From Phycisphaerae bacterium (GTDB lineage Bacteria > Planctomycetota > Phycisphaerae > Phycisphaerales > SM1A02): a DNA stretch of 64,000 nucleotides. Below the pieces are notes generated by a model. The model was not told the origin of the DNA. It did not search any database and saw only the letters and a program-made list of their open reading frames with translations. Where the stretch lies: positions 1-64,000 of the forward strand of contig PBAY01000011.1 in the NCBI GenBank assembly GCA_002717655.1, written 5' to 3'. Both the position numbers and the translations under genes were made by a program. Of the stretch, positions 32,859 through 41,778 are shown piece by piece (positions within the stretch are counted from its first letter, which is position 1; each line of letters starts with the position of its first letter).

Positions 32859-33613
32859 GCCTGACTCAATTCAATCTGAACACCTGGGTGATCTTCCGTC
32901 GTGAAGTGATTCGATTCACACGACAGCCCGGAAGAATCATGGCTGCGATTGGAACAACCGCCCTGCTCTGGCTGCTTCTGGGAAGCGGGTTTGCACGAAG
33001 CCTGAGCCCGGAAATCGCACCGGAGACAACGACCTCATTCGGGGCGTGGCTCTTGCCTGGAATGATGACGTTGGTTGCGGTCTTCTCAGCCATCTTCAGC
33101 AGCCTTTCGACGATTGAAGACCGGCAATCCGGGTGGCTACAAGCCGTACTTGTTTCACCGGTCTCACTGCTCTCGATCGCAACTGGTCGTTCACTGGGCG
33201 GTGGACTGGTCGCGTTCCTTCAATCAGGAATACTCCTTGCAGGCCTCCCCCTGCTCGGGATGGCTACCAGCCTCAGTAGCGTCCTTCTTGGGCTTGTCGT
33301 ACTCGGTTTCACCTCGATTGCGATGTCCGGTCTGGGACTGGCATTCGCCTGGCATTGCAGATCAGCCTCTTCTTTTCACAGCATCATGAATCTGGTCTTC
33401 ATGCCCATGTGGTTGCTTTCTGGCTCTGTCTTTCCAATAAGTGGAGCGTCAAGATGGCTTGAAATCGTCGCCTGGTGCAATCCACTCACCTGGTGCACGA
33501 CAGCACTTCGTTCTTCCCTCGCCGGTGCGCCGGAATGGAACATGGTGGGCTTGACCGTTGCTGTAGCAGTGGTATCGGTCACCATCGCCTCGGCAGCCGT
33601 TTCCCGTCGTTGA
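32855..33613 (+). CDS. ABC-2 type transporter permease
   Basis: A 252-aa integral membrane protein with six hydrophobic segments: around residues 30-50, 65-90, 100-125, 140-165, 175-195 and 225-250 (for example LLWLLLGSGFARSL, GLVVLGFTSIAMSGLGLAF). The NLVFMPMWLLSGSVFPISG stretch is the ABC-2 permease hallmark near the fourth to fifth helix. It pairs with the ATPase whose gene overlaps it. It ends ten bases before the stop of the convergent LptF/G gene. Confidence 0.88.
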   Translation: MSLTQFNLNTWVIFRREVIRFTRQPGRIMAAIGTTALLWLLLGSGFARSLSPEIAPETTTSFGAWLLPGMMTLVAVFSAIFSSLSTIEDRQSGWLQAVLVSPVSLLSIATGRSLGGGLVAFLQSGILLAGLPLLGMATSLSSVLLGLVVLGFTSIAMSGLGLAFAWHCRSASSFHSIMNLVFMPMWLLSGSVFPISGASRWLEIVAWCNPLTWCTTALRSSLAGAPEWNMVGLTVAVAVVSVTIASAAVSRR

Positions 33614-33622
33614 TCACGGCGG

Positions 33623-34747
33623 TCAGGTATTCAGCCAGGCGAATCGAGCAAAGCCCAGAGGCATCAATACCACGAGTGGTAGAAAGACGCCGACCATGGA
33701 AGAAACACCCGGGATCGGCATCAACATCACAGCTGCGGCGACGATGTACAACGGAAGAACCAAAGCAGCGCAAGAGACCGTTCGCTTCAGAAGGCCAGTA
33801 GGCAATCGATCGAGAAAGAACGGCATGGCCACCATGAGAATCAGGATATTGACACCAATAGCCACGAATCGATTCCACAGACTTCTTCGAAGCGAAGCCG
33901 ACTCTCTGGTTTCAGGCCCATCGAGCAGATCAAGCAGTTGAGCAACCGACAACATGCCTGACAGGGAACCATGCCTCTTCATGAGCAGAAGGCGTGGAGA
34001 GAGATCCGTCTCGACAAATGTCTGATCAACCGGCCTCATGGCACGTGCCGGTCCTCCTTCATCGCGATCAAGTTCGATGGCAACACCATCCTCAAGTATC
34101 CAGCCTCTGCGACCCTGATCCCAGACTGCAGATTCGGCACGAATTCTCCGCACCGCCAATCCTTCCGGACTTCGCTCGATGAAGCTGAGTTGTCCAAGGG
34201 TGGAAGTAACCGGATCGAAGGAAGCAGCCTGGAGAAGTCTGCTGTTTGAATCAACCGTGATTGGAACTGGAAACGAGTGCACGCCAGGCTGACCGGCCTG
34301 ATCGTGATTTCGCAGCAGGAGCGGTGCCAATCGAGGTAGAACCAATTCCTGATTCAACACCTGTATGGAACCAAGCAGACAGGCGACCAGAATCAAGGGC
34401 ATGGCTACTCGCTGAAGATTCCACCCTCCAGCCAGCAACGCAACCAGTTCACGATGTCGACTCATCTGAGTGACCGTGAAAGCCATCGCACCGATGGCCA
34501 GTATGCCCCAGAGCCAGGCATAGAACTGGAAGAACTGGGGAATGTGGTATCCGAGTGCTACGCGAATGACAGCGAACACATGACTGAAGATACCGGCATT
34601 TTCATCCAGTTTACTTTTTGCGATCTTGCTGAATACATCAAGATTGAGGATGACATCGATGACGACTGCAAAGAGGTACAGCAAGGCAAACAGCAAAATG
34701 AAATTGCCGAGCATGCGCAACGCAATATGTCGATCAACGAGTTTCAT
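33623..34747 (-). CDS. LptF/LptG family permease
   Basis: A 374-aa protein with four membrane segments in two pairs: ILLFALLYLFAVVIDVI, then one near residues 75-125, and two after residue 290 (GVNILILMVAMPFFLD, LPLYIVAAAVMLMPIPGV). The soluble beta-jellyroll-like domain between them is typical of LptF/LptG. The start MKLVDRHIALRMLGNF resembles the conserved LptF/G opening. With the adjacent gene it would form the membrane part of the LptBFG machine that extracts lipopolysaccharide from the inner membrane, consistent with an outer membrane. Which of the two is F or G cannot be told. AGGAATTCA precedes the ATG. Confidence 0.85.
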   Translation of the reverse strand: MKLVDRHIALRMLGNFILLFALLYLFAVVIDVILNLDVFSKIAKSKLDENAGIFSHVFAVIRVALGYHIPQFFQFYAWLWGILAIGAMAFTVTQMSRHRELVALLAGGWNLQRVAMPLILVACLLGSIQVLNQELVLPRLAPLLLRNHDQAGQPGVHSFPVPITVDSNSRLLQAASFDPVTSTLGQLSFIERSPEGLAVRRIRAESAVWDQGRRGWILEDGVAIELDRDEGGPARAMRPVDQTFVETDLSPRLLLMKRHGSLSGMLSVAQLLDLLDGPETRESASLRRSLWNRFVAIGVNILILMVAMPFFLDRLPTGLLKRTVSCAALVLPLYIVAAAVMLMPIPGVSSMVGVFLPLVVLMPLGFARFAWLNT

Positions 34748-34754
34748 TGAATTC

Positions 34755-36377
34755 CTAATTGCGATTCAACCTGTAATAGACGAATACGATCATGACGGCA
34801 AGAATTCCATTACCAGACCAGGCCACCAGAGTGCCCATGACATAATCACCGCCTCGAACCATTCCGGTCCCGCTTGCAATGAGAATCAGATCCAGAAGAG
34901 CTGGAAGAAACGCACAGATATAGACTCCCAGTGGCGGGAAGGAGCGAAGAAGAGCCGCCAGCATGGCTCCCAGCATCAACAGCATGAAAGCGGTGACTGA
35001 CAACGTACTTCTTCGAACCACCTGAGCATCAATCAGTCCCATCAATGACTCGGTGCGAAGATCCACGAAATCCAGAGCATGTACGATCAACGGCGAATCC
35101 TGCTTCATCTGCTCCGCATCCATGAGCAGTGAATTGAGTGTCGTATTGACGGCATATTGCGGAATATCACCTGCTGCGGCCAGACCGGAAACCGTCAGTT
35201 TCTCTCTTCTGTTGGGACGAAGTGGTGCTGAAAGTGATTCGACTTCCAGATCAACCATATCCAGAAGAAACAGGCCTCCCAAGGGACCAAGCGCCTGTTG
35301 CCTCAGCAACGATGCGGAAGCCGCGCGAAAACGGCGATTGGGAACTCCATCAACAAATTCCGTGATCACGATCTGCCCATCGACCCCAGGGATGAATTGA
35401 CCTGCTTCGACGGCTTCCGCCTCAATCCGATACGACCTGTTCACAGGTCCCGTCTTGGAGATGTTGAGACTTCCATCTCGCTTCAGGCGCTCATTCAAAT
35501 CCCGTGAAACCAGATAGTCGTTCATCACCCAGAGGAGATTATTGCGGGTCTCCTCCACCAAGGATGATCGCTCGGGATGCGCCCGCGCATCTTCGAGTTC
35601 CCAACGTGTCAGATTCTCAGGATCAGTACGATCAGGTCGCGGGACTGGAATCGCGTGGGTAGGCTCGAACCGAGGTGTTCCACGAAGACTGTTGGATGAG
35701 GCATCCCATGAAACCGTATCGTCCATTGCGATCTTCATCAAGGTGACGTGATCCTGATGATAGAGATCGATGATTGCACTGGCAGCGGTGACATCGCTTG
35801 CCGGCATCCCATCATCACCCAGTTGAGAGGCAACAACACGACGAAGCAGCATGCGTTCATCGGCTGACGTCACAGGATCTTCAATGACTTGGAAGTCCTC
35901 CGCGTAGATCTGCAGCCCACTGAACTTGAAGGGGACACCCCGCTTGACGGAGGTCGAGATCAGTTGCTGGACATCACCTTTCAGGGTTGCAGCCATCAAT
36001 CCAAAGAACTGCGGTATCACGGCCTGGGTAAGAATCACCATGATGATGAACAGCACGGCACCAAGAAGGAGTACTGGACCGAAGATCGTCCTGTAGCTCA
36101 GGCCATTGGTCGCCATCGCGATGATCTCGTTCTCGGATGCCAGTCGATGAAGGGTCAAGGTCGCCCCGAACCCTGCTGCAAAGGGCAAGGCGTACTGCAG
36201 CATTGGAATCATCGCGAGACCGATGTACTTCAAGGCCTGACCCGCAGTCAGGACACTGTCACCCGTCAGAGGCTTGATCACCGCACCGAATGCGATGATC
36301 GTCACCAGAATGGCTGTGGTGAGCAGGACCTGCCGGAGCAGCTCTCCAAGGATGTAGCGGTAGAGTCGCCACGGCAT
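34755..36377 (-). CDS. LptF/LptG family permease, enlarged
   Basis: A 540-aa protein starting at the ATG of PWRLYRYILGELLRQVLLTT, the LptF/G-type opening; longer in-frame starts at 36401 and 36482 add a hydrophilic, non-conserved N-terminus and lack a Shine-Dalgarno sequence. Membrane segments lie near residues 15-40, 60-85, 105-135, and three at the C-terminus (LMLLMLGAMLAALLRSFPP, LPALLDLILIASGTG, LVAWSGNGILAVMIVFVYY). The large soluble middle (about residues 140-440) is longer than in standard LptF/G. The stop lies 7 bases before the next LptF/G gene, so they are cotranscribed. Confidence 0.82.
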   Translation of the reverse strand: MPWRLYRYILGELLRQVLLTTAILVTIIAFGAVIKPLTGDSVLTAGQALKYIGLAMIPMLQYALPFAAGFGATLTLHRLASENEIIAMATNGLSYRTIFGPVLLLGAVLFIIMVILTQAVIPQFFGLMAATLKGDVQQLISTSVKRGVPFKFSGLQIYAEDFQVIEDPVTSADERMLLRRVVASQLGDDGMPASDVTAASAIIDLYHQDHVTLMKIAMDDTVSWDASSNSLRGTPRFEPTHAIPVPRPDRTDPENLTRWELEDARAHPERSSLVEETRNNLLWVMNDYLVSRDLNERLKRDGSLNISKTGPVNRSYRIEAEAVEAGQFIPGVDGQIVITEFVDGVPNRRFRAASASLLRQQALGPLGGLFLLDMVDLEVESLSAPLRPNRREKLTVSGLAAAGDIPQYAVNTTLNSLLMDAEQMKQDSPLIVHALDFVDLRTESLMGLIDAQVVRRSTLSVTAFMLLMLGAMLAALLRSFPPLGVYICAFLPALLDLILIASGTGMVRGGDYVMGTLVAWSGNGILAVMIVFVYYRLNRN

Positions 36378-36598
36378 GTGGACATTATCGCCCCTCTGGG
36401 CCATTTGGATCCACTGGAGAAGACTGATCCATCTCAGGTTCCGGTCAGGAGGGCTGAGCGGGTTGTCTCGACTCATTTCCAAAGCTGGCCTGCTGATCCC
36501 TGATCAGGACTCCAGAAGAGACCCCTGAATGCCGAATTCGCCTGTGCAGGGTCCTTGATGAATTGGCCCTCAATGGTGTTTCAGGAGGAAATGAAGCG

Positions 36599-37096
36599 AT
36601 GAATTATCGCCTCAAAATATCTGCAAGAAACTGTCGAACAGGGACTTATGTCATGAATCGACGCGGCCTGACACTCTTTGAGTCACTCATCGCCATCGGC
36701 CTTCTCCTTGCGACCGTCACGGCTGTCATGTCTGCCCTTGCTGCTGGCCGTCAGCACGCCAATGAAGCCCGCATGAGCCTCTCTGCCGGACTTGCAGCCG
36801 AGATGCTCATGGCCAGAGTCACCGCCAAGGCCTCAACGGAGGAAGGCTGGAATGATCTGGAGGTCTGGAATGGCTACCAGGAGTCCATGGGACAGATCGA
36901 GGCAGGCTCTGGTGCCCTGCTGCCCGAGGCCTATCAGTCCATGGACCTGCAGGTCCACATGGCCGAGGGACGACACGAGATTCCTGCCATTGCCGTCAGA
37001 GTTGATGGTCGGGATGTCCGCGTAGAAGCACGTGATACCAACGGACAGCTTCTTGCCCAAGTTGTCCGATTTGTACCGGAGCCACAGCAACCATGA
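36599..37096 (+). CDS. Type II secretion minor pseudopilin, GspI-like
   Basis: A 165-aa prepilin. AGGAGG stands ten bases before the ATG at 36599. The leader MNYRLKISARNCRTGTYVMNRRG is long, and cleavage is expected between Gly and LTLFESLIAIGLLLA, with Glu at +5. The length and the RRG-LTLFE opening resemble GspI pseudopilins. An internal ATG at 36653 would give a four-residue leader. It opens a four-gene operon (I-, J-, K-, H-like) with overlaps, likely forming the tip complex of a type II secretion or type IV pilus machine whose ATPase and core genes are elsewhere. Confidence 0.8.
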   Translation: MNYRLKISARNCRTGTYVMNRRGLTLFESLIAIGLLLATVTAVMSALAAGRQHANEARMSLSAGLAAEMLMARVTAKASTEEGWNDLEVWNGYQESMGQIEAGSGALLPEAYQSMDLQVHMAEGRHEIPAIAVRVDGRDVRVEARDTNGQLLAQVVRFVPEPQQP

Positions 37097-37740
37097 AAGA
37101 CAGCATGAAGGCCAGAAACCGAGTTCGACGCGGTATGACATTCATTGAAACCGTGCTTGCCATCAGCATCACTGCGATGGTCGGTGGTGCAATCACCACC
37201 ATGATGGCAGCGGTCACTGATGAAGTCGAATCACATCATTTGACACGAAGTCAGTTGATTCAGAATGGGCTTGCCCAGTCCAGACTGTCCTCCTACATCG
37301 CTCGTTCACACTGTGTGCTGGAATTGACTGATGATTCCGTCACACTATGGCTCGAAGACAGTCGCGACAGCGGAACCGTTCACGCAAGTGAAATCAGATG
37401 GATCAAACTTGATCCAGCCACCGGCGTACTGGAATCACATTTCGTCTGCTTCCCCGACAGCTGGTCTGAATCAAGCCGAATACTGGGTGATACCGAGTTC
37501 AACGACTATTCACATGTCGATTGGACAAGCGTACTCCTTTCATTCCAGAATCGTGATCTCATCTGCACACTTCCCATCGCGGAGGAAGTCGCGGATCTCA
37601 CCTTTACCGGAAACGCACCTTCGCCCGATCAAATCACACTCATCGAGTCTACGCTTCATCATTCGATGACCACCATGGGCGCAGGTTCACGAACAGCAGA
37701 AGCAATTCGTGTCCACCGACTTCCAGGCGGGGAGGGCTGA
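37093..37740 (+). CDS. Minor pseudopilin, GspJ-like
   Basis: A 215-aa prepilin overlapping its upstream neighbour by ATGA. The cleavage site is RRG-MTFIETVLAISITAMVGGAITTMM, with Glu at +5 and a hydrophobic helix. The larger size (about 200 residues) fits GspJ. Beta-rich sequence follows (SHCVLELTDDSVTLWLED, EIRWIKLDPATGVLES). A TGA ends the gene in the same frame as the next gene's conserved start region. GGCGGGGAGGGC near its 3' end provides a Shine-Dalgarno for the next gene. Confidence 0.78.
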   Translation: MKDSMKARNRVRRGMTFIETVLAISITAMVGGAITTMMAAVTDEVESHHLTRSQLIQNGLAQSRLSSYIARSHCVLELTDDSVTLWLEDSRDSGTVHASEIRWIKLDPATGVLESHFVCFPDSWSESSRILGDTEFNDYSHVDWTSVLLSFQNRDLICTLPIAEEVADLTFTGNAPSPDQITLIESTLHHSMTTMGAGSRTAEAIRVHRLPGGEG

Positions 37741-37743
37741 ACC

Positions 37744-39348
37744 ACGTCCAAGCGAGGTCATAACTCGAGACGCAGACCAGCGCGACGTGGTGTTGCCCTG
37801 CTGCTGGTGCTCATTGCCATGGGTACGGCGACCACTCTGGCACTTGGATGGCTGGCCAGCCATGACAATGCCGTGCCGCTCAGTCGCAACGTATCCAGAA
37901 CACTGCAGGCTCGTGCCGCCGCCTACAGCGGACTCGAACTGGCTGTCGCTGTCATGCAGACTCCCTCCGAATGGAGAACAGCTCATGACAATGGAATGCT
38001 CTTTCAGAACTACCCCATCGCCAATGGAACCGTTGATGTACATCTCATCGACGTTGCAACGGAACTCCCCCCTGTAGCTGGCGCCGATACGATCCGTATC
38101 ACAGTCACCGGGCATTCAGATGAGGTCTCCCAGAAAATTCAGGCGATCGCCTCCGTCATGAATCAATCCCCAACTGACAACCATGACATGAGCGGCTTTG
38201 CGATCTGGGTAGGTGATGGCCTTCGAATGCAGGGACACTCCTCCATCAATCGATGGGAGGCCGCACCCATGGCCGACCTCGGTCGTCGACTGTTCATCGG
38301 AACGACAGCAACATCTGCCAGAAGCATCGAGCTGGGTATCAATGCACTCATACCTGATACGACGCTGATCCATGACGAGGATTCATCCTTTGGACTGGTG
38401 ATGAATGACAGCAAACTTCCAATTCGACAACAGACGGTCTCGATGAACTTTGCTCCACCAGATTCTCCTGCAGACCTTCCGCCGCTCAGTGGAAACAGCG
38501 AATCGAATTCCAGTTTCAATCCACGCCTTGATGACTGGGAAAGCCATCCTCATGATCTCGAGTTCGGTTCTGGTTCAATGATTGAACTTCCTGCGGATCA
38601 TTCAATGAGCCTGGAGACCTTGGCTCTGGAAAATGGAACAACACTCATCATCCACGGCGACACCACCTTGACGATCCATGACGAATTCACCATCAATGAT
38701 GGATCAATCATGCTGGCACCGGATGCAACGCTCAATCTTGCTCTGGGTGGCGATGTCCAGCTGAACAATGCCTATCTTGGCGACGAATTCGGCGAGCATC
38801 TGGGCAACTCGGCAAGCCCCTCCTGGTTCGACACCACTCGCCTCAACATCACATCAAGTGGCGAAGAGCCGGCCAATCGACCTTGGCGACTTGGTGGAAA
38901 CACGATTGTGAAGGCTGTGATCGAAGCTCCTCAGCAGAGAATGGTCATGCGCGACGAAGCATTGATTGCTGGTCGAATTGCGGTTGATCATCTTCGAATG
39001 AGACATGAAGCATCGATTCACTACGATCATGGGCTTGATACGGGCAATGGACCCGCACAACGATCAGCAGCCGACCCGCTCTCGATACGTGAACGAATTA
39101 CAAGAAGACTGAATCGTCGATTTGCTGATCTTCTCAATCGATTCGGTAATCCATTCAATGGCGTTCTGGATCCGGAAGGCACAACACAGCAACGCTCGTC
39201 CTCCTTCGGAATCAGTGCCGATGCAGCATGGTCATCTGATCCCAGCAATCGAGAGGTTCAGGTTGAGCTGCAGTTGATGATGCATGGTGGCGATACGAGA
39301 AGATGGGAGTCACTCGTGGCAGAAGGTAAATCTGGAGCTATCTGGTGA
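37744..39348 (+). CDS. GspK/PilX-like minor pseudopilin without a standard start codon
   Basis: A large pseudopilin, about 534 residues. RRG-VALLLVLIAMGTATTLALGW fits the GspK/PilX opening, which typically lacks Glu5. No ATG, GTG, TTG or CTG lies in frame between the previous gene's TGA (37738) and RRG; the first is CTG at 37798, inside the hydrophobic helix, then GTG at 37807. The most plausible start is ACG at 37744, eight bases after GGAGG; TGA readthrough from the preceding in-frame gene or a sequencing error are alternatives. The middle is beta-helix-like with repeated Asn/Asp/Gly turns (NGTTLIIHGDTTLTIHDEFTI), as in bactofilin or autotransporter stacks rather than classic GspK. It ends GTGA into the next gene. 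Confidence 0.7.
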   Translation, partial: TSKRGHNSRRRPARRGVALLLVLIAMGTATTLALGWLASHDNAVPLSRNVSRTLQARAAAYSGLELAVAVMQTPSEWRTAHDNGMLFQNYPIANGTVDVHLIDVATELPPVAGADTIRITVTGHSDEVSQKIQAIASVMNQSPTDNHDMSGFAIWVGDGLRMQGHSSINRWEAAPMADLGRRLFIGTTATSARSIELGINALIPDTTLIHDEDSSFGLVMNDSKLPIRQQTVSMNFAPPDSPADLPPLSGNSESNSSFNPRLDDWESHPHDLEFGSGSMIELPADHSMSLETLALENGTTLIIHGDTTLTIHDEFTINDGSIMLAPDATLNLALGGDVQLNNAYLGDEFGEHLGNSASPSWFDTTRLNITSSGEEPANRPWRLGGNTIVKAVIEAPQQRMVMRDEALIAGRIAVDHLRMRHEASIHYDHGLDTGNGPAQRSAADPLSIRERITRRLNRRFADLLNRFGNPFNGVLDPEGTTQQRSSSFGISADAAWSSDPSNREVQVELQLMMHGGDTRRWESLVAEGKSGAIW

Positions 39349-39860
39349 ATCTGAACACTCGCAAATCCAGTGGAATCGGGCGAGCGTTCACCATCATTGA
39401 ACTTCTGCTTGTTCTGGCAATTCTGGCGAGCATGGCGATGTTGACCATTCCCATGGCCCGTGACCACGACAGTACCTCCGTTGAAGCCGCTGCAAGCATT
39501 CTGCGTTCCGATCTTGAAAGAGCGCAGTCAATGGCCATGGCCTATCCGGATCGAAGGATCGGACTTCGAATTGACGACGATGGCCGGGGCTGGTCGCTGG
39601 TGGATGCTCGGGAACCAACTACTCCCCTTCTGGATGAATTTTCAGGTCAACCCGTGAAGATTCGGCTTGGCAAAGGCCGTGGACAAGTTGCACCGAATGT
39701 TGAAGTAGAAGCCGATCTCAATGACAGTCTGTTGGTCTTTGATTCACTTGGTGGGCTGGAAAATCCAGGACCACCTGTAATTCTTCAACTGAATCGCGCA
39801 GAAAAGACGGCTTCCGTCCGCGTCAGCAGTTCCACCGGCTGGATCTCCATTGTCAGATAG
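39345..39860 (+). CDS. Minor pseudopilin, GspH/FimT-like
   Basis: A 171-aa prepilin starting at GTG (39345), which overlaps the TGA of the K-like gene and has GGAG about ten bases upstream. Leader up to GRA, then FTIIELLLVLAILASMAMLTIPM; processing is expected before Phe, Glu is at +5. Length and the following SVEAAASILRSDLERAQSMAMAYPDRRIGLRID (described in part) match GspH/FimT, whose soluble domain is a beta-sandwich. It is the last gene of the pseudopilin operon. Confidence 0.82.
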   Translation: MNLNTRKSSGIGRAFTIIELLLVLAILASMAMLTIPMARDHDSTSVEAAASILRSDLERAQSMAMAYPDRRIGLRIDDDGRGWSLVDAREPTTPLLDEFSGQPVKIRLGKGRGQVAPNVEVEADLNDSLLVFDSLGGLENPGPPVILQLNRAEKTASVRVSSSTGWISIVR

Positions 39861-39909
39861 TTCATGTCATTGGACAAGCCTTTGTGATCCCCGCAAGACC
39901 TGTTAGAGC

Positions 39910-39939
39910 ATGACAAATACCAGACACCCCCGTTACAAT
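39910..39939 (+). promoter_or_regulatory. Candidate promoter of the DDAH-type gene
   Basis: ATGACA, an 18-base spacer and TACAAT (GTTACAAT). It lies 59 bases before the ATG at 39999, which is preceded by GAGGGG. Confidence 0.45.
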
Positions 39940-39998
39940 CCATCCCACTCGACAGCACCAATTATTGCTGGAATTTCGAGTAGAGATCGAGGGGTAGC

Positions 39999-40760
39999 AT
40001 GCCTATTGCATTCATCCGTTCCGTAAGCGAATCCATCAATCAATGCGAACTCACCCATATGGATCGTGAGCCCGTTGACCTTGAAAACGCTCGAAAGCAG
40101 CACTCGGCCTATGCTGCAGCCTTGGCTGATCTGGGATGCACCATTCATCAGTTCCCTCCGTTGGAACATCAGCCCGATGCCGTGTTTGTTGAAGACACTG
40201 CGGTCGTCGTACCTGAAATAGCTGTACTGACCAATCCCGGCGCAGCTTCGCGCCGTGGTGAAATCGAGTCCGTTGGAGAAGCCTTGTCAGCTCATCGAGA
40301 AATTGCACGCATCGATGAGAATGGAACACTTGAAGGCGGGGATGTGCTCCGAATCAACAAGAACGTCTATGTCGGACTTGCCACTCGAACCTGCGAAGAG
40401 GGCATCGCTCAACTCAGGTCACACCTGGAACCCTTCGGATACGAAGTCATGGCCATACGCCATCGAGAGGCCCTCCATCTCAAGACGGCATGCACTTATC
40501 TGGGAGATGGCGTTCTTCTGCTCAACCCGGATTGGGTGGATGTCGAGGACTTCGAGGGTCTCGAGCCTCTGGAATGTCATCCAGATGAGGCCTTTGCCTG
40601 CAATGCGATCCGAATCGGGGACAAGGTTCTCTTTCCCGCGGAATTCACAAAGACACGTGCGAGGATCGAAGCCAGAGGATTCACGGTCCATCCTGTGGCG
40701 GCGTCTGAACTAGCCAAGGCTGAAGGTGGACTGACGTGTTCCAGCATCATCATTGACTAG
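39999..40760 (+). CDS. Dimethylarginine dimethylaminohydrolase (DDAH)-type amidinohydrolase
   Basis: A 253-aa enzyme of the guanidino-group-modifying superfamily. The family motifs are VFVEDTAVV, GTLEGGDVL, LHLKTACTYLG (His of the catalytic pair) and GGLTCSSIII near the end with the nucleophilic Cys247. DDAH hydrolyses methylated arginine to citrulline and methylamine; arginine-deiminase-like relatives are possible. No arginine-metabolism genes lie beside it. GAGGGG precedes the ATG. A strong hairpin separates it from the convergent carbonic anhydrase gene. Confidence 0.85.
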   Translation: MPIAFIRSVSESINQCELTHMDREPVDLENARKQHSAYAAALADLGCTIHQFPPLEHQPDAVFVEDTAVVVPEIAVLTNPGAASRRGEIESVGEALSAHREIARIDENGTLEGGDVLRINKNVYVGLATRTCEEGIAQLRSHLEPFGYEVMAIRHREALHLKTACTYLGDGVLLLNPDWVDVEDFEGLEPLECHPDEAFACNAIRIGDKVLFPAEFTKTRARIEARGFTVHPVAASELAKAEGGLTCSSIIID

Positions 40761-40824
40761 CGATCAATACACGTCGGATCGACCTGCCTTCGAAAAACAT
40801 CAATCGACAAGAACTGGTACAGAA

Positions 40825-40853
40825 CAGCATCGTGAGCAAAGCCCACGATGCTG
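40825..40853. terminator. Hairpin between convergent DDAH and carbonic anhydrase genes
   Basis: CAGCATCGTG and CACGATGCTG form a perfect ten-pair stem with a nine-base loop in the middle of the 180-base space between the two gene ends. No T run on either side, so a bidirectional transcript-end structure is probable rather than a classic terminator. Confidence 0.5.
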
Positions 40854-40940
40854 AGAAGCTGGTTGAGTTGATCCTGATCCGTCAACTGAAAGTCATGATG
40901 AACCCATCAGGGTGTTGAGGGACCCGTATCTAGTTTCAGA

Positions 40941-41675
40941 TCATCCTTCGACAAGATTGAAGCGACCTGACTTGAGGTCATACACCCCACCAACGATCTT
41001 CAGCGTGCCAGCATCCTGACCATCCTTGAGGATCTCTGACATCTTGGGCAGTCGCTGCATGCCATTGACGACATTTGCTGCGATGGCATTCTGCAGCCGA
41101 TCACCTGATGAATCCTTGGTCTCAATGGCGGCCGGCAGGATCTGGCTGACGAGACCAGGTAGTGAACCTGGCAGGGATTCCACGGAATCAATGTGCTTGA
41201 CAGCCGCATCGACAGCACCACAACTGCTGTGGCCCATGACGACGATCAAGCCGCTGCCCAATACGGCAACGGCAAATTCCATGCTTGCCACGATATCAGG
41301 GGTGGGAATGTTGCCAGCGACACCGCAGACGAAAATCTCGCCGAGCCCCTGATCGAAGACGATCTCAGGTGACACCCGCGAGTCCGCACAGCGAAGAATG
41401 ATGGCATGCGGCGCCTGACCATCAACCAGTCTGGCCCGCGTCGACACATGATCATCAGGAATCATGTTGCCTTTGATATACCGTTCGTTACCAGCCATGA
41501 GGGCTGCAAGTGCTTCATCAGGTGTGGGGCTCTCAAGCAATGTTCTGGCCTCTGCTCTTGATTCTGAACCCGTGACAAAGGGAATGCTCGCTGCTGCGAG
41601 ACCCATCCCCATGACGCCACCAATGGCTGAACGTCTTGATTTTACCGAACTTTCATCACCACATCCACATGTCAT
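40941..41675 (-). CDS. Exported beta-class carbonic anhydrase
   Basis: A 244-aa enzyme that interconverts CO2 and bicarbonate. Zinc ligands are Cys96 and Asp98 in CADSR, His149 and Cys152 in GHSSCGA. The N-terminus holds KSRRSAIGGVMGMGLAAASI, a twin-arginine-type signal ahead of a hydrophobic stretch, so export folded through the Tat pathway is likely. The ATG at 41675 is preferred because GGGGGT stands upstream; an ATG at 41693 would add six residues. The family is usually cytoplasmic, but exported versions with Tat-like signals are known. No linked carbon-fixation genes are present. Confidence 0.9.
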   Translation of the reverse strand: MTCGCGDESSVKSRRSAIGGVMGMGLAAASIPFVTGSESRAEARTLLESPTPDEALAALMAGNERYIKGNMIPDDHVSTRARLVDGQAPHAIILRCADSRVSPEIVFDQGLGEIFVCGVAGNIPTPDIVASMEFAVAVLGSGLIVVMGHSSCGAVDAAVKHIDSVESLPGSLPGLVSQILPAAIETKDSSGDRLQNAIAANVVNGMQRLPKMSEILKDGQDAGTLKIVGGVYDLKSGRFNLVEG

Positions 41676-41778
41676 TGAGAATACCCCCTGCATAGTTCAA
41701 CATTGGTGACTCAGTACAACTACCAGCACCGTCGGCCAGATCCGGGTTCCAAGTCAAATCTTTGAGAGATAAGGGATC

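Noticed and set aside
37807-37815. GTG 37807 as start of the K-like pseudopilin
   Set aside because: It begins inside the hydrophobic helix and removes the RRG processing site; kept only as a fallback.
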